Shown: positions 56,452 through 57,970 of the stretch, piece after piece
How positions within the stretch are numbered: position 1 is the stretch's first letter
Layout: each line of letters opens with the position of its first letter
Source of the DNA: a virus
Reading direction: 5' to 3' (one strand)
IMG/VR virus record: IMGVR_UViG_3300008217_000010
Coordinates: 1 to 57,970 of that record
DNA length: 57,970 nt
Notes under the pieces: model-generated
Seen by the model: only the letters and a program-made list of their open reading frames with translations
Databases searched by the model: none
What the model was told of the DNA's origin: nothing
Made by a program: the position numbers and the translations under genes

Positions 56452-57031
56452 TAAGCATAATATTGCCAAGTCGATTACCTATACGATTCTTCAACTCGAC
56501 ATCCTCTATCTCGTGGTCTATGATTTCCGCTACCTTTCCAAACATCATTTGAACGACATTGAGAGGTATAACGAACTTCCTAGCTATCTCTATTTCACTC
56601 TTAGTTTTGATTAATGTAGCAATTGTTTTGGTTGTTGTATTAATTGCTGAGTTCAAATCACTAGGAGTAAATGTTATACCTAATACTTGAAGTTCGGATG
56701 CAGTCAAATCTTTGAATACCGCTAAGTGTTGCTTGTACAACTCAAGATATGCCCGTAGCATAGCTATCTCACGGTCAAGAGTGTACATGTCCTTATCATA
56801 GAGAAACTCTTCCATCCTCTCTTTGATGGCAGGTATCTCATAGGCAGTAATCTGAGTGCCATTAACAAAGTTTTCATGTTGATAACATCTACCTTCTCCA
56901 ACGTGGTCGGTATTAAAACCTTTCACATGAAGGCATTTGTTACCATCATTAGTTAATGCACCACAAAGGTTCCGTGTATCTTCAAGGACTGCGAGATTTT
57001 TCTCGCTCTTTCCTTCACGTTTAGTAATCAT
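56444..57031 (-). CDS. Small terminase-like protein with zinc motif
   Basis: A 195-residue protein immediately upstream of the ATPase half, the usual place of TerS. It has CGALTNDGNKC and, 20 residues on, CYQHENF, a Cys3-His zinc site. The rest is helical, including a long helix from about 75 to 130 that could form the oligomer. It would recognise phage DNA ends. It is the first gene of the late block. Confidence 0.6.
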   Translation of the reverse strand: MITKREGKSEKNLAVLEDTRNLCGALTNDGNKCLHVKGFNTDHVGEGRCYQHENFVNGTQITAYEIPAIKERMEEFLYDKDMYTLDREIAMLRAYLELYKQHLAVFKDLTASELQVLGITFTPSDLNSAINTTTKTIATLIKTKSEIEIARKFVIPLNVVQMMFGKVAEIIDHEIEDVELKNRIGNRLGNIMLNG

Positions 57032-57039
57032 ACCTTAAA

Positions 57040-57067
57040 CGTATCACACCGCGCTACGGATTGTCAA
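57040..57067 (-). promoter_or_regulatory. Late-block promoter
   Basis: On the minus strand TTGACA (57067-57062) and GATACG (57045-57040) are separated by 16 bp, ahead of the first late gene at 57031. The message would start almost at the gene, with only AAGG as a binding site. The whole 23-kb structural block follows on the same strand. Confidence 0.55.
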
Positions 57068-57612
57068 TAGAGTAAGAATATGAATTTTGACAAAGAAAAA
57101 ACCCACCTGCTAAAAAGGGAAAGCCTACAAAAGGAGACCTTAATAGACCAATGAGTTCTTTCGTACTGAAGAAGAGCCTAGTCAGCAAGTGAGGAATACA
57201 CTTGACTGTCTAGCCGCACGGAGAAAAGAGTTACTTAATTAGGTCGGGGAGGACTTTGTTAAATTGAAACCCCTTCCCGCTCCCCTCCAGTAATATATAT
57301 TATATCAGTAATCTCTAGTGTTGTCAATATTAGCCTAGCCGATGTTTAATATTTGTTTTAATTCTATTACAAGCCTTATATAGTATATATCTTTATAGCA
57401 GTTAGGATGGAAGTGTAGTGTAGTGTAGCGTAGCGTAACGGAACGTAACTTCCTGATGAACTGCGTTAAGCAGTGATTAACAACTAAACACTAAGTACAT
57501 CAGTATTATATCAGTATATTGAATATTAATAACTAAGCGTTCCTTTATTTTGTGTTCCTCTTCCTAAGGTATCGTCCTTCCAGGGATTTGCGTTCCTAGA
57601 AAGCTAAGTTCT
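57068..57612. other. Non-coding region with short tandem repeat
   Basis: No gene is seen. 57413-57447 is a run of five-base units, three GTGTA followed by two GCGTA and diverged units. An inverted GGGGAG (57246-57251) and CTCCCC (57280-57285) and A+T-rich stretches are the only other structure. It could be a control or origin-like region. Confidence 0.4.
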
Positions 57613-57626
57613 AAAGGTTAACTGCG
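57605..57626 (+). promoter_or_regulatory. GGTTAAC box
   Basis: GGTTAACTGCG (57616-57626) is a clear member of the box family. TAAGTT (57605-57610) lies 5 nt upstream. No gene follows within the window. Confidence 0.4.
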
Positions 57627-57768
57627 ATTTTTGATTATTATGCTGATAACTCTACTAATAACTACTTAAATATATTAAGTATATATATATTAATTAGTAA
57701 GCAGGAATTTTGAATTATTGGCGAGTTTCCTGAAGTAGTCCCTTCGGCAGAACTGCTGCACTCCAGAG

Positions 57769-57793
57769 TACTATGTGCTTATGGTTAACAGCG
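57769..57793 (+). promoter_or_regulatory. TACTAT plus GGTTAAC box
   Basis: TACTAT (57769-57774) is followed after 8 nt by GGTTAACAGCG (57783-57793), the preferred spacing of the family. The transcript would include the three-stem RNA at 57821-57876. Confidence 0.5.
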
Positions 57794-57820
57794 GTTTTCT
57801 AAGAATTTATAAAGGTTGAA

Positions 57821-57876
57821 GTCTGTGCCTTGGCTAGCGGAACGCAGCCAACTTAAAGCCTTTAGGCTTCACAGAC
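57821..57876 (+). ncRNA. Structured RNA candidate (three-way junction)
   Basis: GTCTGTG (57821-57827) pairs with CACAGAC (57870-57876). Inside are two hairpins: TTGGCT...AGCCAA (57830-57835 with 57846-57851, with an inner GCG/CGC and loop GAA) and AAGCC-TTTA-GGCTT (57856-57869). All three stems are perfect Watson-Crick except one bulged A. It lies directly downstream of a promoter box. It may be a leader element of a gene beyond the window, an antisense RNA or a small ribozyme of unknown type. Confidence 0.55.
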
Positions 57877-57970
57877 GAAAATTAACGAGCACTATAAAGA
57901 ATATTAGTTTCTGATTTTTGAAAAAGTTGTGCGCAGATTTCTTTCTGGCCGCCCTTATATTAACGGACTC

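Noticed and set aside
57246-57285. Inverted GGGGAG/CTCCCC as a terminator
   Set aside because: The arms are only six bases with a 28-nt loop, and no U-tract follows.
57452-57485. Second hammerhead candidate (CTGATGA followed by a perfect 5-bp stem)
   Set aside because: The stem is followed by GATTAAC instead of GAA and no stem I or cleavage triplet fits upstream.
1-57970. CRISPR arrays or insertion sequences
   Set aside because: No regularly spaced repeats and no transposase gene were seen.

Overview
The window is part of the genome of a tailed double-stranded DNA phage (Caudoviricetes). It is A+T-rich and densely packed with small genes, with strong AGGAGG-type ribosome binding sites and many ATGA or TAATG overlaps between stop and start codons. 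The head genes (terminase, portal, capsid) and tail genes (tube, chaperones, tape measure, hub) with no visible sheath gene suggest a siphovirus-like virion. No DNA polymerase, primase or lysis enzyme is visible, so the genome probably continues beyond the window. The host cannot be named from the sequence. Consensus TTGACA/TATAAT promoters indicate a bacterial sigma70-type host.

Layout: 0.1-34.0 kb is read on the plus strand. The first 16 kb is a run of small, mostly unrecognised genes, many with CxxC zinc motifs, mixed with a Fic protein, a RuvB-like AAA+ ATPase, a Ycf46-like AAA+ ATPase and small Ycf35-like and DUF2997-like partners. From 16 to 34 kb comes metabolism: a DinG/XPD-type helicase, an HNH nuclease, two nucleoside-deoxyribosyltransferase-fold proteins, ThyX, a dNMP kinase, a DNA methyltransferase, a dCTP deaminase, a recombination set (PD-(D/E)XK nuclease, Sak4-like ATPase, ERCC4-type nuclease) and a class II ribonucleotide reductase. 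From 34.2 to 57.0 kb everything is on the minus strand and is the virion module, transcribed leftward from a promoter near 57.05 kb: small terminase, split large terminase, portal, a fused protease-scaffold-capsid protein, head and neck proteins, tail tube, an HNH homing gene, chaperones with a -1 frameshift, tape measure, hub and fibres. The last 0.9 kb is non-coding, with rightward promoter boxes and a structured RNA candidate.

Three non-protein signals stand out. A complete type III hammerhead ribozyme lies in a 5' leader at 699-757. A recurring box, GGTTAAC followed by (A/T/C)GCG, sits 5-10 nt downstream of -10-like hexamers in front of several plus-strand units. A dispersed intergenic element with ACAGAATCG cores occurs at 24.6, 34.1 and 39.0 kb.

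A caution for any reader: at least a dozen genes, mostly in the plus-strand region and at its border, are broken by single-base changes in short homopolymers, and a few carry in-frame stops. Adding or removing one base restores recognisable families, for example the dNMP kinase and an FGPWSP-motif protein. This looks more like base-calling or assembly error than biology, and such genes are listed as pseudogenes with both readings described.
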